Positions 8,387 through 15,870 of a stretch of DNA of 17,110 nt are shown piece by piece (the stretch's first letter is position 1; every line of letters starts with the position of its first letter). The translations under genes and the position numbers were made by a program. The stretch is from CAZSGN01 sp964606415. GTDB lineage: Bacteria > Bacteroidota > Bacteroidia > Bacteroidales > JBBRXJ01. The DNA is taken from positions 1 to 17,110 of the forward strand of contig CAZSGN010000023.1 in assembly GCA_964606415.1 (NCBI GenBank), read 5' to 3'. The notes below the pieces were generated by a model. That model had not been told where the DNA came from. It saw nothing but the letters and a program-made list of their open reading frames with translations, and did not search any database.

Positions 8387-10288
8387 TTAACTGTCAATCT
8401 GATCCAGTGCCTCAAGTTTTTCTCTGATTATTCTCATTTTATCCCGGGCTTCTTCTATCTGTTGGTTGATTTGATTGATCATGTTGTCTGCATTTTTTGA
8501 AGAATGATTAAAAAAACCAATATTATTTTCAAGTACTTTTATTTCATTCTCCAGTTTCTTGTATTGATTAAGGAGTTTATCACGTTCGTACTTAAGTTTT
8601 TTGCCAGGTTGCTGTGTGGTGTCTAAACCAACAAGCTTATTTTTATACTTGAGAACCTCTTTTTCTTTTTGGTCAATATTTAATCGTTCTAAAATATCTC
8701 CCATTGCTTGTTTGTATTGTTTTTGAATTCTGTTTTTATCTTTTCCGGGGACATATCCAATTGCATTCCACCTTTCCTCAAAATTATTTATTGCTTTTTT
8801 ATCCTGATCTTCATCTCCGGCAGGTTGATAATGCTGAATTTCTTCAATTAAGGCTTCTTTTTCTTTTAGATGATCATCATATTGGCTAACCAGTTTTTTG
8901 TGATATTCGGATTTCTTTTGGAAAAATTCATCGCAAGCAGTTCGGAACCTCTTCCATAATTTATGGGATGCTTTTGCTGGTACAGGGCCAGCTTTTTTCC
9001 AGATTTGCTGAAGTTCTTTGATCTTTTTTGTAGCATGTTCAAAATCTTCACTGTCTTTTAATTGTTCAGCGGTCTCACAAAGTTCTTCTTTACGGCGGAG
9101 GTTTTTCTCGAGAATTTCTTTATTGGCAGCATAAAATTCTCTTTTTCGCTTGAAAAAATGATCAGTGGCTTTTTTAAAGCGGAAATATATTTTGCCGTTT
9201 TGCTTCTTCGGGGCACGTCCGATTTTTTTCCATTCTTCTTGTATTTCCAGCAGTTCTTTGGTTTTTGTTTTCCATTCCTGGTGTGTATTAAGCACTTCCT
9301 GGCTCAGTGTTTCGGCTTTTTCAGCCAGTTCCTCTTTTTTCCGGAGGTTAGCTTCTTGTTCTGCTTTTAGTTGGTGAAAATAATCCTGGTGTTTTTTATT
9401 AATAATGGTCGTGGCAGCTTTAAATCTTTCCCATAAGGGTTCTCGTTGATCTTTTGGAACTGGCCCGGTGTTGCGCCACTGATCATGTAGCTTTTGTAAT
9501 TCATGAAAGGCTTCAACCACTTTTTCCTTCTGCGTTAATTCTTCTGCTTTTTCACAGAGAATGACTTTTTCTTCCATGTTTTTTTTGAAGTCAAGATCCC
9601 GTAGTTCTTTATTAATATTGATATAATCATAAAATTGTTCAACATAATGATTATAGGTATTCCAAAGGTTTCGGGCGTCCTGACTTGGAGGGGGGCCGCT
9701 TTCACGCCACTTTTGTTGTAATACACGGAATTCTTCAAAAGTTTTATTTAATGATTCGGTTCCTCCGATTAATTTTTTTATCCCATCAATAACTTCCTGT
9801 TTCTGTTTAAGATTATTTTCCCGCTCTTTTTCAATTTTTTTATTTTCTTCGGACTTATGCTTTTTATATTTCGACAACAGTTCTTTAAATTGTTGTTCTT
9901 CTTCATTCCGGGGAGGGACAAAGTCTTCTTCCCGCCCTCCGCTTTGTATGTAGGCTTCTTTTTTTTCTTCAATATCTGTTTTATGTTTTTTATAAAACGC
10001 GCTCTTGATTTCCTCAACCTGGTTTTTTATTCTTAATGGCGATTCATTTTGTATCAATTTCTCTAAGGCTTTGATCAATGCTGTTTTACTGAGTGTGGAG
10101 AAATCCTGTTCTTCTGAAGGTGGGCCTTCATGCTGGTTATTATTAACTTGTTTTTGGTGCATGCTGTCCTCCTGCTTGTCTGATTCAGGTGCATTATCAA
10201 TATCAGGATGATTATGCAAATCAGCCTGTGTTTGTTTATTTTTATCGACGGAGTGATGTCGTTTGTCTTGATCTTCTGATTGGGTCAT
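8387..10288 (-). CDS. DUF349 repeat protein, function unknown
   Basis: This is a highly charged, predicted all-helical protein of 633 residues without signal peptide or membrane helix, so probably cytoplasmic. Residues 1-60 are hydrophilic and low in complexity (rich in D, Q, H, N and K). Five DUF349 units follow, each marked by a W-x3-G-x2-P core: WRESGPPP (W194), WRNTGPVP (W271), WKKIGRAP (W353), WKKAGPVP (W430) and WNAIGYVP (W507). The tryptophans are spaced 77, 82, 77 and 77 residues apart. Each core is followed by a charged helix with an aromatic/basic LW.RF..A pattern. The C-terminus (about 560-630) looks like a coiled coil. The family is widespread in Bacteroidota and I know of no settled biochemical function. 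It lies upstream of pyrG on the same strand and may share its transcript. The identity as DUF349 is secure; the role is open. Confidence 0.88.
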   Translation of the reverse strand: MTQSEDQDKRHHSVDKNKQTQADLHNHPDIDNAPESDKQEDSMHQKQVNNNQHEGPPSEEQDFSTLSKTALIKALEKLIQNESPLRIKNQVEEIKSAFYKKHKTDIEEKKEAYIQSGGREEDFVPPRNEEEQQFKELLSKYKKHKSEENKKIEKERENNLKQKQEVIDGIKKLIGGTESLNKTFEEFRVLQQKWRESGPPPSQDARNLWNTYNHYVEQFYDYININKELRDLDFKKNMEEKVILCEKAEELTQKEKVVEAFHELQKLHDQWRNTGPVPKDQREPLWERFKAATTIINKKHQDYFHQLKAEQEANLRKKEELAEKAETLSQEVLNTHQEWKTKTKELLEIQEEWKKIGRAPKKQNGKIYFRFKKATDHFFKRKREFYAANKEILEKNLRRKEELCETAEQLKDSEDFEHATKKIKELQQIWKKAGPVPAKASHKLWKRFRTACDEFFQKKSEYHKKLVSQYDDHLKEKEALIEEIQHYQPAGDEDQDKKAINNFEERWNAIGYVPGKDKNRIQKQYKQAMGDILERLNIDQKEKEVLKYKNKLVGLDTTQQPGKKLKYERDKLLNQYKKLENEIKVLENNIGFFNHSSKNADNMINQINQQIEEARDKMRIIREKLEALDQIDS

Positions 10289-10348
10289 TGTAATGTGTTT
10301 GTAATCAGTTAATTTTATTGGTTTTGCCCTTCTTTCACTGTTAAAATT

Positions 10349-10385
10349 GTTGAAATATTGTTGTAAATGTAGTTGAAATATTGTT
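10349..10385. repeat. Two 14-base direct repeats, GTTGAAATATTGTT
   Basis: Exact copies lie at 10349-10362 and 10372-10385, 23 bases start to start (about two helical turns). A degenerate third unit (TTTAAATATTG) follows at once. They lie about 60-100 bases upstream of the DUF349 start codon, where a regulator could bind, but in such A/T-rich DNA chance or slippage is also possible. Confidence 0.4.
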
Positions 10386-10636
10386 TAAATATTGCGTTTT
10401 TTGATTGATGCAATATAGTTGCTCATTTTGGGCAAACAATTTCCATTAAAATACAACATATAAACAAATTGCAAGCTTTCATTAAATGAGTGGTAGATCC
10501 ATTTTATTATTTTCCTATTTCATTGATCCGGCTCTTTAACTTTTTATTTTCTTTATGTTCTGATACGAAATTAGGATATATGGTTTTAATAGGCAAGGTT
10601 TTTTCATAATTCTTGATAAATTGCAGTTTTTTATTT

Positions 10637-10686
10637 TACCTAAGTTGAGCGATATGAGCAAATTGAAATAGCACTTCCCTTAGGTA
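10637..10686. promoter_or_regulatory. 8-bp inverted repeat spanning the methyltransferase promoter
   Basis: TACCTAAG (10637-10644) and its perfect complement CTTAGGTA (10679-10686) are 34 bases apart. The left arm lies just upstream of the -33 element and the right arm overlaps the first two bases of the -7 box. This placement would suit an operator bound by a dimeric regulator. No regulator gene is visible nearby. Confidence 0.35.
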
Positions 10687-10692
10687 TATTTG
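10663..10692 (+). promoter_or_regulatory. Bacteroidota-type promoter for the methyltransferase gene
   Basis: TTG at 10663-10665, a spacer of exactly 19 bases, then TATATTTG at 10685-10692 (exact TAnnTTTG). Transcription would start near 10698-10700 and leave a leader of only about 12 bases before the ATG at 10712, which has no Shine-Dalgarno. This is the best promoter match in the window. Confidence 0.65.
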
Positions 10693-10711
10693 GGTTTATT
10701 AATATTTTTTT

Positions 10712-11422
10712 ATGTGCGATGCGGATCCATTGGGTATGGCTATTCATGATTATTGGAAGGGAGTCCCGGAGGTGCAGATTATGGTTTCCTCTCCCTTGCT
10801 GGAAGATGATGTAATGCCTGTTGAATATTTATTTCGTGACTTTACCGAAATGCCAATTCTGGAACAAAAGGCCCTGGAAAGAAGCAAAGGGGTGATATTG
10901 GATGTAGGAGCAGGTGCGGGATCTCACTCTTTGTGGCTGCAAGAACATGGTTATGATGTCACAGCGCTTGAAAAATCGGTGCTTGCCTGTGATGTTATCA
11001 GGAGAAGAGGAGTGGGGAAAGTTATTAATCAGGACTTTTTTGATATGGAGTATCGTGGTTTTGATACGCTTTTGATGATGATGAATGGAATTGGAATTGC
11101 CGGTTCTTTGCATGGATTGGAAAAGCTTTTGGTAAAAGCTTTTTATTTATTAAACCATGGGGGTATAATCATTTTTGATTCTTCAGATGTGTTTTATTTG
11201 TTTGGAAATGAAGAGCCTGCGTCTTTTATTGAAACGAATACTGGATATTATGGAGAAATTGATTTTTTTATGTATTACAAGGATATAGCGGGTTCCCGAT
11301 TCTCATGGCTTTATCTGGATTTCCAGACTTTAGTTCCGTTTGCAGAAAAGGCGGGTTTTAAGATTGTTGAGAAAATTGACGGGGCTCATTATGATTATAT
11401 GTGTGTTTTGGAAAAATTATGA
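10712..11422 (+). CDS. Class I SAM-dependent methyltransferase, substrate unknown
   Basis: This is a 236-residue soluble protein with a Rossmann-type methyltransferase fold. Motif I is ILDVGAGAGSHS at about 62-73 (SAM-binding glycine loop). The end of the second strand gives an acidic residue in TALEKS (about 84-89). The motif IV region LLMMMNGIGIAG lies at about 120-131 and the later strand GGIIIFDSS at about 150-158. The N-terminal stretch MCDADPLGMAIHDYWKG and the block PVEYLFRDFTEMPILEQKAL form a conserved cap seen in a Bacteroidota methyltransferase group. I do not recognise a specific substrate; the active-site segment is NGIG, not the NPPY/DPPY of N6-adenine enzymes. The first ATG is chosen because the promoter ends 19 bases before it; an alternative ATG lies at 10736. 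queE follows after 148 bases on the same strand. Confidence 0.82.
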   Translation: MCDADPLGMAIHDYWKGVPEVQIMVSSPLLEDDVMPVEYLFRDFTEMPILEQKALERSKGVILDVGAGAGSHSLWLQEHGYDVTALEKSVLACDVIRRRGVGKVINQDFFDMEYRGFDTLLMMMNGIGIAGSLHGLEKLLVKAFYLLNHGGIIIFDSSDVFYLFGNEEPASFIETNTGYYGEIDFFMYYKDIAGSRFSWLYLDFQTLVPFAEKAGFKIVEKIDGAHYDYMCVLEKL

Positions 11423-11570
11423 TAATTTTGAAGCAAATCATCAGACTAACAATTTTTTTAGTTTTTTACGGTTTTATGAGTTCAGCAGTATTCATTTGAG
11501 CTTGTCTGTTAGGTCGATATTTCGTCTGTCATGCAAGTAGGTTAATCAATAATTTTCAGGTTTTGCATCT

Positions 11571-12203
11571 ATGCAACAAAATAATCAACATAATAATGAG
11601 CAGGGGGCAGCTTTGCCTTTGATTGAAGAGTTTTACACAATCCAGGGAGAAGGCCATCACGCGGGTCGTGCAGCTTTTTTTATCAGGCTTGGTGGTTGTG
11701 ATATAGGATGTGATTATTGTGATACTAAATTTTCCTGGATGCCTGACATGCATCAGTTGACCCCAATTGATGATATTGTTGAAAAGGTGAAATTAACAGG
11801 TGCCGATACAGTTGTTGTTACAGGGGGAGAACCGCTTAGTTATAATTTGAATATTCTTTGTAGTATTTTTAAAGCATCTGATTATCAGTTGCATCTTGAA
11901 ACCTCCGGGGCTTATCCTTTAAGTGGTGTCTGGGACTGGATTTGTGTTTCTCCCAAAATAAATCAGAAACCCCAGGAGCTCCTCCTGGCCAGGGCTAACG
12001 AATTAAAGGTCATTATTCGTGATGAAAAGGATTTTGAATGGGCTGAATTAAACAGGGAAAAAGTTGGGAATGAGTGTTTATTATTTCTTCAGCCCGAATG
12101 GAGCCGCTATAAAAAAATCATCCCCGTTATTATTGATTACGTGAAAAATAATACTCATTGGCAAATCTCACTTCAGGTACATAAATTTATGCATATCCCT
12201 TAA
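11571..12203 (+). CDS. queE: 7-carboxy-7-deazaguanine synthase (radical SAM)
   Basis: QueE converts 6-carboxy-5,6,7,8-tetrahydropterin to 7-carboxy-7-deazaguanine, with SAM, a [4Fe-4S] cluster and Mg2+, on the way to preQ0 and queuosine in tRNA. The 210-residue length fits. After a short polar N-terminus come EEFYTIQGEGHHAGRAAFF (substrate-side motif), the cluster motif CDIGCDYC with Cys43, Cys47 and Cys50 (CX3CX2C), VVVTGGEPL (85-88 is the GGEP SAM motif), HLETSGAYP and the C-terminal QVHKFMHIP. The last motif usually reads QTHK, so Val replaces Thr here, a mild variation. No queC, queD or queF lies in the window, so the pathway must be completed elsewhere. The porE-like gene starts 23 bases after the stop, so they are probably co-transcribed. 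A TAATTTTG box at 11423-11430 is a weak promoter candidate. Confidence 0.95.
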   Translation: MQQNNQHNNEQGAALPLIEEFYTIQGEGHHAGRAAFFIRLGGCDIGCDYCDTKFSWMPDMHQLTPIDDIVEKVKLTGADTVVVTGGEPLSYNLNILCSIFKASDYQLHLETSGAYPLSGVWDWICVSPKINQKPQELLLARANELKVIIRDEKDFEWAELNREKVGNECLLFLQPEWSRYKKIIPVIIDYVKNNTHWQISLQVHKFMHIP

Positions 12204-12226
12204 TTGTTTAATTTCAACCGATATTT

Positions 12227-14173
12227 ATGATGCGTCTCTCTTTTTTTATTTTTTTTCTGTCTTGCTCTTTTCTTTCTTTTGGGCAGAAAGAGTATACTAC
12301 TGATGATAAAAGGGCAATTAAGTTTATTCAAAAGGCTATGGAAGCGCATCGTGAAAAAGATATTGATGATGCTGAAAAATATGCAAATAAAGCTATCGGC
12401 CGGGATGCTGAGTTCGTGGAGGCTTATTTGATTATGGCGGGTATATATTTCGATTTCAAACGTTATGAAGAGGGGATCGAAATGTATAAAAAAGGTCTCG
12501 AAGTTGATCCTGATTTTTATCCCAATGCTTATTTTGATCTTGCAAAACATGAATTCAGGTTGATGCGTTATAAAGATGCGGTTGAGCACCTGGAGATGCT
12601 GCTTGAAAAAGAAAAGGCTTCTGACATGTTGAAAAAGCAGGGAAGGAAAATGCTTAAAAATGCCCGGTTTGGGGCCCGGGCTAAAGCAAACCCGGTTCCT
12701 TTTGACCCTGAAAACCTTGGGCCCAAAGTCAATTCAAAACATGATGAGTATTGGCCGAGTCTTTCGGCAGATGAGCAAACGCTCGTTTTTACAAGACGTA
12801 TTCCCATTGATAATCCTAATCCCGGATCATATAGTTCTCATCAGGAGGACTTTTTTATTACCTTTAAAAAAGATTCTGCCTGGACAAAAGCTGAAAACAT
12901 GGGGCCTCCGATTAATACTCCGGATAACGAAGGAGCACAGGCTTTATCTGTGGATGGAAAGTCAATGTTTTTTACTGCTTGTAACAGGCCGGGTGATTAT
13001 GGCAGATGTGATATTTATTATGCTGCTAAAAAAGGAAATCGCTGGGGAAAACCTTATAATATTGGTGCGCCTGTCAATACAAAATATTCCGAAAAACAAC
13101 CTGGTATTGCGCCGGATGGTAAAACGCTTTATTTTGCCAGTGACCGGAATGGGACGAAAGGGAAACTCGATATCTGGATGACACAGAAACAACCTAATTC
13201 GGGATGGAGTGAACCACAAAATCTTGGTGATAATATTAATACCCCTGGGCATGAAATGTCCCCTTTTATTCATCCTGATGGGCAGACAATGTATTTTGCT
13301 TCTGAAGGACACACTGGCATGGGTGGTTTTGACCTTTATTATGTTAAGAAAGATAAAGATGGTGACTGGGGGGAGCCGGTTAATATGGGATATCCTATTA
13401 ATACCTCTGGGAATGAAGAAGGGTTGATGGTTAATGCACGGGGTAATCTGGCTTTTTATTCGTCTAACCGTGATGAAGCAAAAGGAATTGATCTATTTCG
13501 TTTTGAACTTTATGAAGAAGCCAGGCCGACTCCTGTTTCTTATATGAAAGGAAAAGTTTATGATGCTATTTCTTTTAAACCCTTAGGTGCTCATTTTGAA
13601 TTGATTGATATTGAAACGGGTGACCTTGTTGTGCAATCTGAATCTGATGATCTGAATGGCACTTTCTTAATCACCATTCCGGTGGATCGTGATTATGCAT
13701 TGAATGTTTCTAAAGAAGGATACCTTTTTTATTCAGAAAATTTTTCTTTAAAAGAAGCAAGTTCATATGCTGAACCTTATATCATGGATATTCCTTTGCA
13801 GCCTATTCGTGAAGGAGAGTCCATCGTTTTAAAAAATATTTTTTATGAAACCGATAAATATGAGTTGAAAACGGAATCTAAGGCTGAATTAAATAAGGTA
13901 GTTGATTTTCTCAGGCAAAATCCGGGCCTTAAGATTGAAATAGGCGGACATACTGATAGCGTCGGTACCGAAGTTTATAATAAACAATTGTCAGAAAACC
14001 GGGCAAAAGGAGTGGTTGATTATCTGGTGTCCCAGGGTGTTGATAGTGAGCGACTTTCTTATAAAGGTTATGGTGAGACCGAACATCGTGCTGCTAATGA
14101 AACGGAAAAAGGCCGGGCACAAAATCGAAGAACCGAATTAAAAGTAATTGAATATAAGCATTCTGATAAGTGA
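12227..14173 (+). CDS. PorE-like TPR / beta-propeller / CRD / OmpA envelope protein
   Basis: This 648-residue protein has an N-terminal export signal at about 1-20 (FFIFFLSCSFLSFGQ). Cys13 is preceded by FLS, a poor lipobox, so signal peptidase I or II processing cannot be decided. Tetratricopeptide repeats span about 24-145. Five PD40/WD40-like propeller blades follow (about 160-430), each with a [LMI]G-x-x-[IV]N[ST] element and three with a DG-x-[TS]-[LM]-[YF]-F[AT] strand. A carboxypeptidase-regulatory-like beta domain lies at about 438-525. An OmpA-like peptidoglycan-binding domain (about 535-645) carries GHTDSVG with Asp577 and Arg592 in SENRA, the pair that grips diaminopimelate. This order and a five-blade propeller match PorE of the type IX secretion system; other Bacteroidota paralogues share the layout, so a general envelope-anchoring role is the alternative. 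The two consecutive ATGs at 12227 and 12230 are equivalent starts. Confidence 0.85.
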   Translation: MMRLSFFIFFLSCSFLSFGQKEYTTDDKRAIKFIQKAMEAHREKDIDDAEKYANKAIGRDAEFVEAYLIMAGIYFDFKRYEEGIEMYKKGLEVDPDFYPNAYFDLAKHEFRLMRYKDAVEHLEMLLEKEKASDMLKKQGRKMLKNARFGARAKANPVPFDPENLGPKVNSKHDEYWPSLSADEQTLVFTRRIPIDNPNPGSYSSHQEDFFITFKKDSAWTKAENMGPPINTPDNEGAQALSVDGKSMFFTACNRPGDYGRCDIYYAAKKGNRWGKPYNIGAPVNTKYSEKQPGIAPDGKTLYFASDRNGTKGKLDIWMTQKQPNSGWSEPQNLGDNINTPGHEMSPFIHPDGQTMYFASEGHTGMGGFDLYYVKKDKDGDWGEPVNMGYPINTSGNEEGLMVNARGNLAFYSSNRDEAKGIDLFRFELYEEARPTPVSYMKGKVYDAISFKPLGAHFELIDIETGDLVVQSESDDLNGTFLITIPVDRDYALNVSKEGYLFYSENFSLKEASSYAEPYIMDIPLQPIREGESIVLKNIFYETDKYELKTESKAELNKVVDFLRQNPGLKIEIGGHTDSVGTEVYNKQLSENRAKGVVDYLVSQGVDSERLSYKGYGETEHRAANETEKGRAQNRRTELKVIEYKHSDK

Positions 14174-14209
14174 TTGTTTATCTTTGCGTGTTTTGTTTTA
14201 AATTAATTA

Positions 14210-14217
14210 TATTTTTG
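14210..14217 (+). promoter_or_regulatory. Possible -7 box for rseP
   Basis: TATTTTTG matches TAnnTTTG exactly, 32 bases before the rseP ATG. TTTG elements upstream (14183-14186 and 14192-14195) are at spacings of 23 and 14 rather than 19, so the promoter is only half supported. The gap from the preceding gene is 76 bases. Confidence 0.35.
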
Positions 14218-14249
14218 CTTTTCATTTTTAAAAAATAAATAGAATCTAT

Positions 14250-15563
14250 ATGTCTGGACTAATTATGACAGCTCAATTGCTGTTGGCGTTATCAATTCTC
14301 GTGATTATTCATGAATTTGGTCATTATATTGCTGCAAGGGCTTTTGGTATAAAGGTTGAAAAATTTTATCTTTTCTTTGATGCCTGGGGATTTAAATTGT
14401 TCAAATATCGCAGGGGGGATACAGAGTATGGTGTCGGTTGGTTACCGCTTGGCGGGTATGTGAAAATTGCCGGGATGATCGATGAGTCGATGGATAAAGA
14501 GCAGTTAAAAAAAGAGCCTGAAGATTGGGAGTTCAGGGCCAAGCCTGCCTGGCAAAGATTGATTGTGATGGTGGCAGGGGTTGTGATGAATGTTATTCTG
14601 GGGGTAATTATTTTTACCGGTATGCTTTATTTTCATAATCAAAGCTTTTTACCTGTTGACAATGTGAATGAAGATGGTATTTATGCTTACCAGCTTGGAC
14701 GGGATATTGGTTTTGAAACAGGTGATAAAATTGTTAATATTGATGGTGAAAAAGTAGAGCGTTTTCAGGATGTGCTTTCAACGGAGGTGTTGTTTGGTGC
14801 TGATGTTATTATAAGCAGAAAAGGACAACATTTAACTATATCAATGCCTGATACATTATACAGGGCGGCTAAAGGAGGTATGGAGCCTGTTATTTCGCAT
14901 GATAATTTTGATTTTGTTATTGATAGTGTATTGGAAGGACAAAATGCGGCCAGTGCCGGGTTGAGAAAAGGAGATCAGGTTATTGGATTGAATGATCAGG
15001 AAATTGATGTTTATGGTGACTTTAAAGAGCGTATGATTAGTAATGAATATGATTCTGTTCAGATCTCTTTTCTTCGGGAAGGCAACGAAAATAAGGTAAA
15101 TGTTAATGTCGACAGCAATGGATTGATTGGTGTGATGGCCCGCGTACCTTATGAAAATGCGCCTTATTCTTTTGGGAAAGCTTTTAATTATGGTGTGGCT
15201 GATGCTTTTGAAACCATCGTGGTTAATGCTAAGGGATTTGGTAAAATATTCTCCGGTCAGGAGAAATTCAGAGAATCAGTTTCCGGACCTATTGGAATAG
15301 CTCAGGTGTATGGAGGGCAATGGGTCTGGCAGCGCTTCTGGTTCTACACAGGCCTTTTGTCAATGGTGCTTGCTTTTGTTAATATATTACCAATACCGGC
15401 TTTGGATGGCGGACATGTAGTTTTCCTGATTGCTGAAACCGTTTCCGGCAGAAAATTACCGGATAAGTTTATGGAAGTAGTGCAGATTATCGGAATGATA
15501 TTGATACTAATGCTTTTTGTTTTTATTATTGGGAATGATATATTAAAATTAATAGGGTTGTAA
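14250..15563 (+). CDS. rseP: RseP/RasP site-2 intramembrane metalloprotease
   Basis: This 437-residue protein has the usual length and order for RseP. The first membrane helix carries the zinc-binding HEFGH motif (His21, Glu22, His25). The conserved GVGWLPLGGYVKIAG block (about 61-75) and a second helix (about 104-127) follow. Two periplasmic PDZ domains come next (about 130-200 and 215-290). The third zinc ligand is in the LDG motif of NILPIPALDGGH (Asp386), with a last helix at about 410-432. RseP-type proteases cleave membrane-anchored anti-sigma factors and clear leftover signal peptides, after a first cut by another protease. No sigma/anti-sigma pair lies in the window. A second in-frame ATG is at 14265; the first keeps the full helix. 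All catalytic residues are present. Confidence 0.96.
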   Translation: MSGLIMTAQLLLALSILVIIHEFGHYIAARAFGIKVEKFYLFFDAWGFKLFKYRRGDTEYGVGWLPLGGYVKIAGMIDESMDKEQLKKEPEDWEFRAKPAWQRLIVMVAGVVMNVILGVIIFTGMLYFHNQSFLPVDNVNEDGIYAYQLGRDIGFETGDKIVNIDGEKVERFQDVLSTEVLFGADVIISRKGQHLTISMPDTLYRAAKGGMEPVISHDNFDFVIDSVLEGQNAASAGLRKGDQVIGLNDQEIDVYGDFKERMISNEYDSVQISFLREGNENKVNVNVDSNGLIGVMARVPYENAPYSFGKAFNYGVADAFETIVVNAKGFGKIFSGQEKFRESVSGPIGIAQVYGGQWVWQRFWFYTGLLSMVLAFVNILPIPALDGGHVVFLIAETVSGRKLPDKFMEVVQIIGMILILMLFVFIIGNDILKLIGL

Positions 15564-15601
15564 GTTTTACCGATATTGAGCGATTGCTGATAAGAATTAC
15601 T

Positions 15602-15779
15602 TAATTAGAGCCTGTCAACAAGCATAACGAAGTTGGTGGACATGATAGACAAACGCTAATTAGAAATTTATATTACCCGCGTTCAAATTAACCCCGGTCT
15701 TAATGTCTAATCCCCGCATGCTATGGACTCGCCTGCAATATAATAATGTTCTGGCAAGCACCAAATAAAGATGATTCAT
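15602..15779. other. Compositionally distinct intergenic element with 39-codon minus-strand ORF
   Basis: The segment is less A/T-rich than the spacer around it, especially about 15675-15765. It begins at a TAATTAGA copy (15602-15609), and a second copy (15657-15664) lies 55 bases on. On the minus strand an ORF runs from ATG at 15779 to TAA at 15660: 39 residues, beginning MNHLYLVLARTL and ending GVNLNAGNINF. Its four or five arginine codons are AGA, AGG, CGA and CGG. A second short ORF, MSTNFVMLVDRL, lies beyond it on the same strand, stopping at the 15602 repeat. These could be an unannotated small gene, the remnant of a mobile element, or one copy of an intergenic repeat family whose apparent ORFs are incidental. 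I cannot decide without a genome comparison. Confidence 0.35.
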
Positions 15780-15830
15780 ATATCTGTTTTTTTTTGGCCT
15801 GTAATATGATCATCCGGTCGAAATAATTGT

Positions 15831-15838
15831 TACTTTTG
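15831..15838 (+). promoter_or_regulatory. Possible -7 box for tatA
   Basis: TACTTTTG matches TAnnTTTG exactly, 32 bases before the tatA ATG. The position 19 bases upstream (ATC) does not match the -33 element, so support is partial. Confidence 0.4.
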
Positions 15839-15870
15839 TTAATTAATATTATTATTTAAATTAATGCCTT

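Larger units (their letters stand above)
10289..10711. other. 423-base A/T-rich divergent spacer without a gene
   Basis: The spacer separates the DUF349 gene (leftward) from the methyltransferase gene (rightward). No frame here looks coding. It contains a 14-base direct repeat near its left end, several short A/T-rich palindromes, and a promoter with flanking inverted repeat at its right end (listed separately). I found no exact TAnnTTTG box for the leftward gene. Confidence 0.6.
15564..15870. other. 307-base spacer between rseP and tatA
   Basis: The spacer holds no conserved gene that I recognise. Its ends are typical A/T-rich spacer DNA with a -7-like box for tatA, while the central part (about 15602-15779) differs from its surroundings and is listed separately. 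No convincing terminator for rseP is visible. Confidence 0.6.

Noticed and set aside
9062..9370. 102-codon plus-strand ORF rich in F, S and L
   Set aside because: It lies opposite the DUF349 gene; lysine- and glutamate-rich codons on one strand read as Phe/Ser/Leu on the other. No start context or family resemblance.
11423..11430. TAATTTTG as a queE promoter
   Set aside because: The -7 box matches, but no TTG is found 19 bases upstream and the leader would be about 130 bases, so it is not listed as a feature.
11340..11540. 66-codon ORF overlapping the methyltransferase end
   Set aside because: It starts inside the methyltransferase gene in another frame and runs through A/T-rich spacer; no conserved features.
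12200..12589. 129-codon minus-strand ORF
   Set aside because: It is antisense to the TPR region of the PorE-like gene, whose domains are clear; the antisense protein has no recognisable motif.
12660..13181. 173-codon plus-strand ORF inside the PorE-like gene
   Set aside because: It is an alternative frame of the propeller region, repeating because the blades repeat; no independent evidence of translation.
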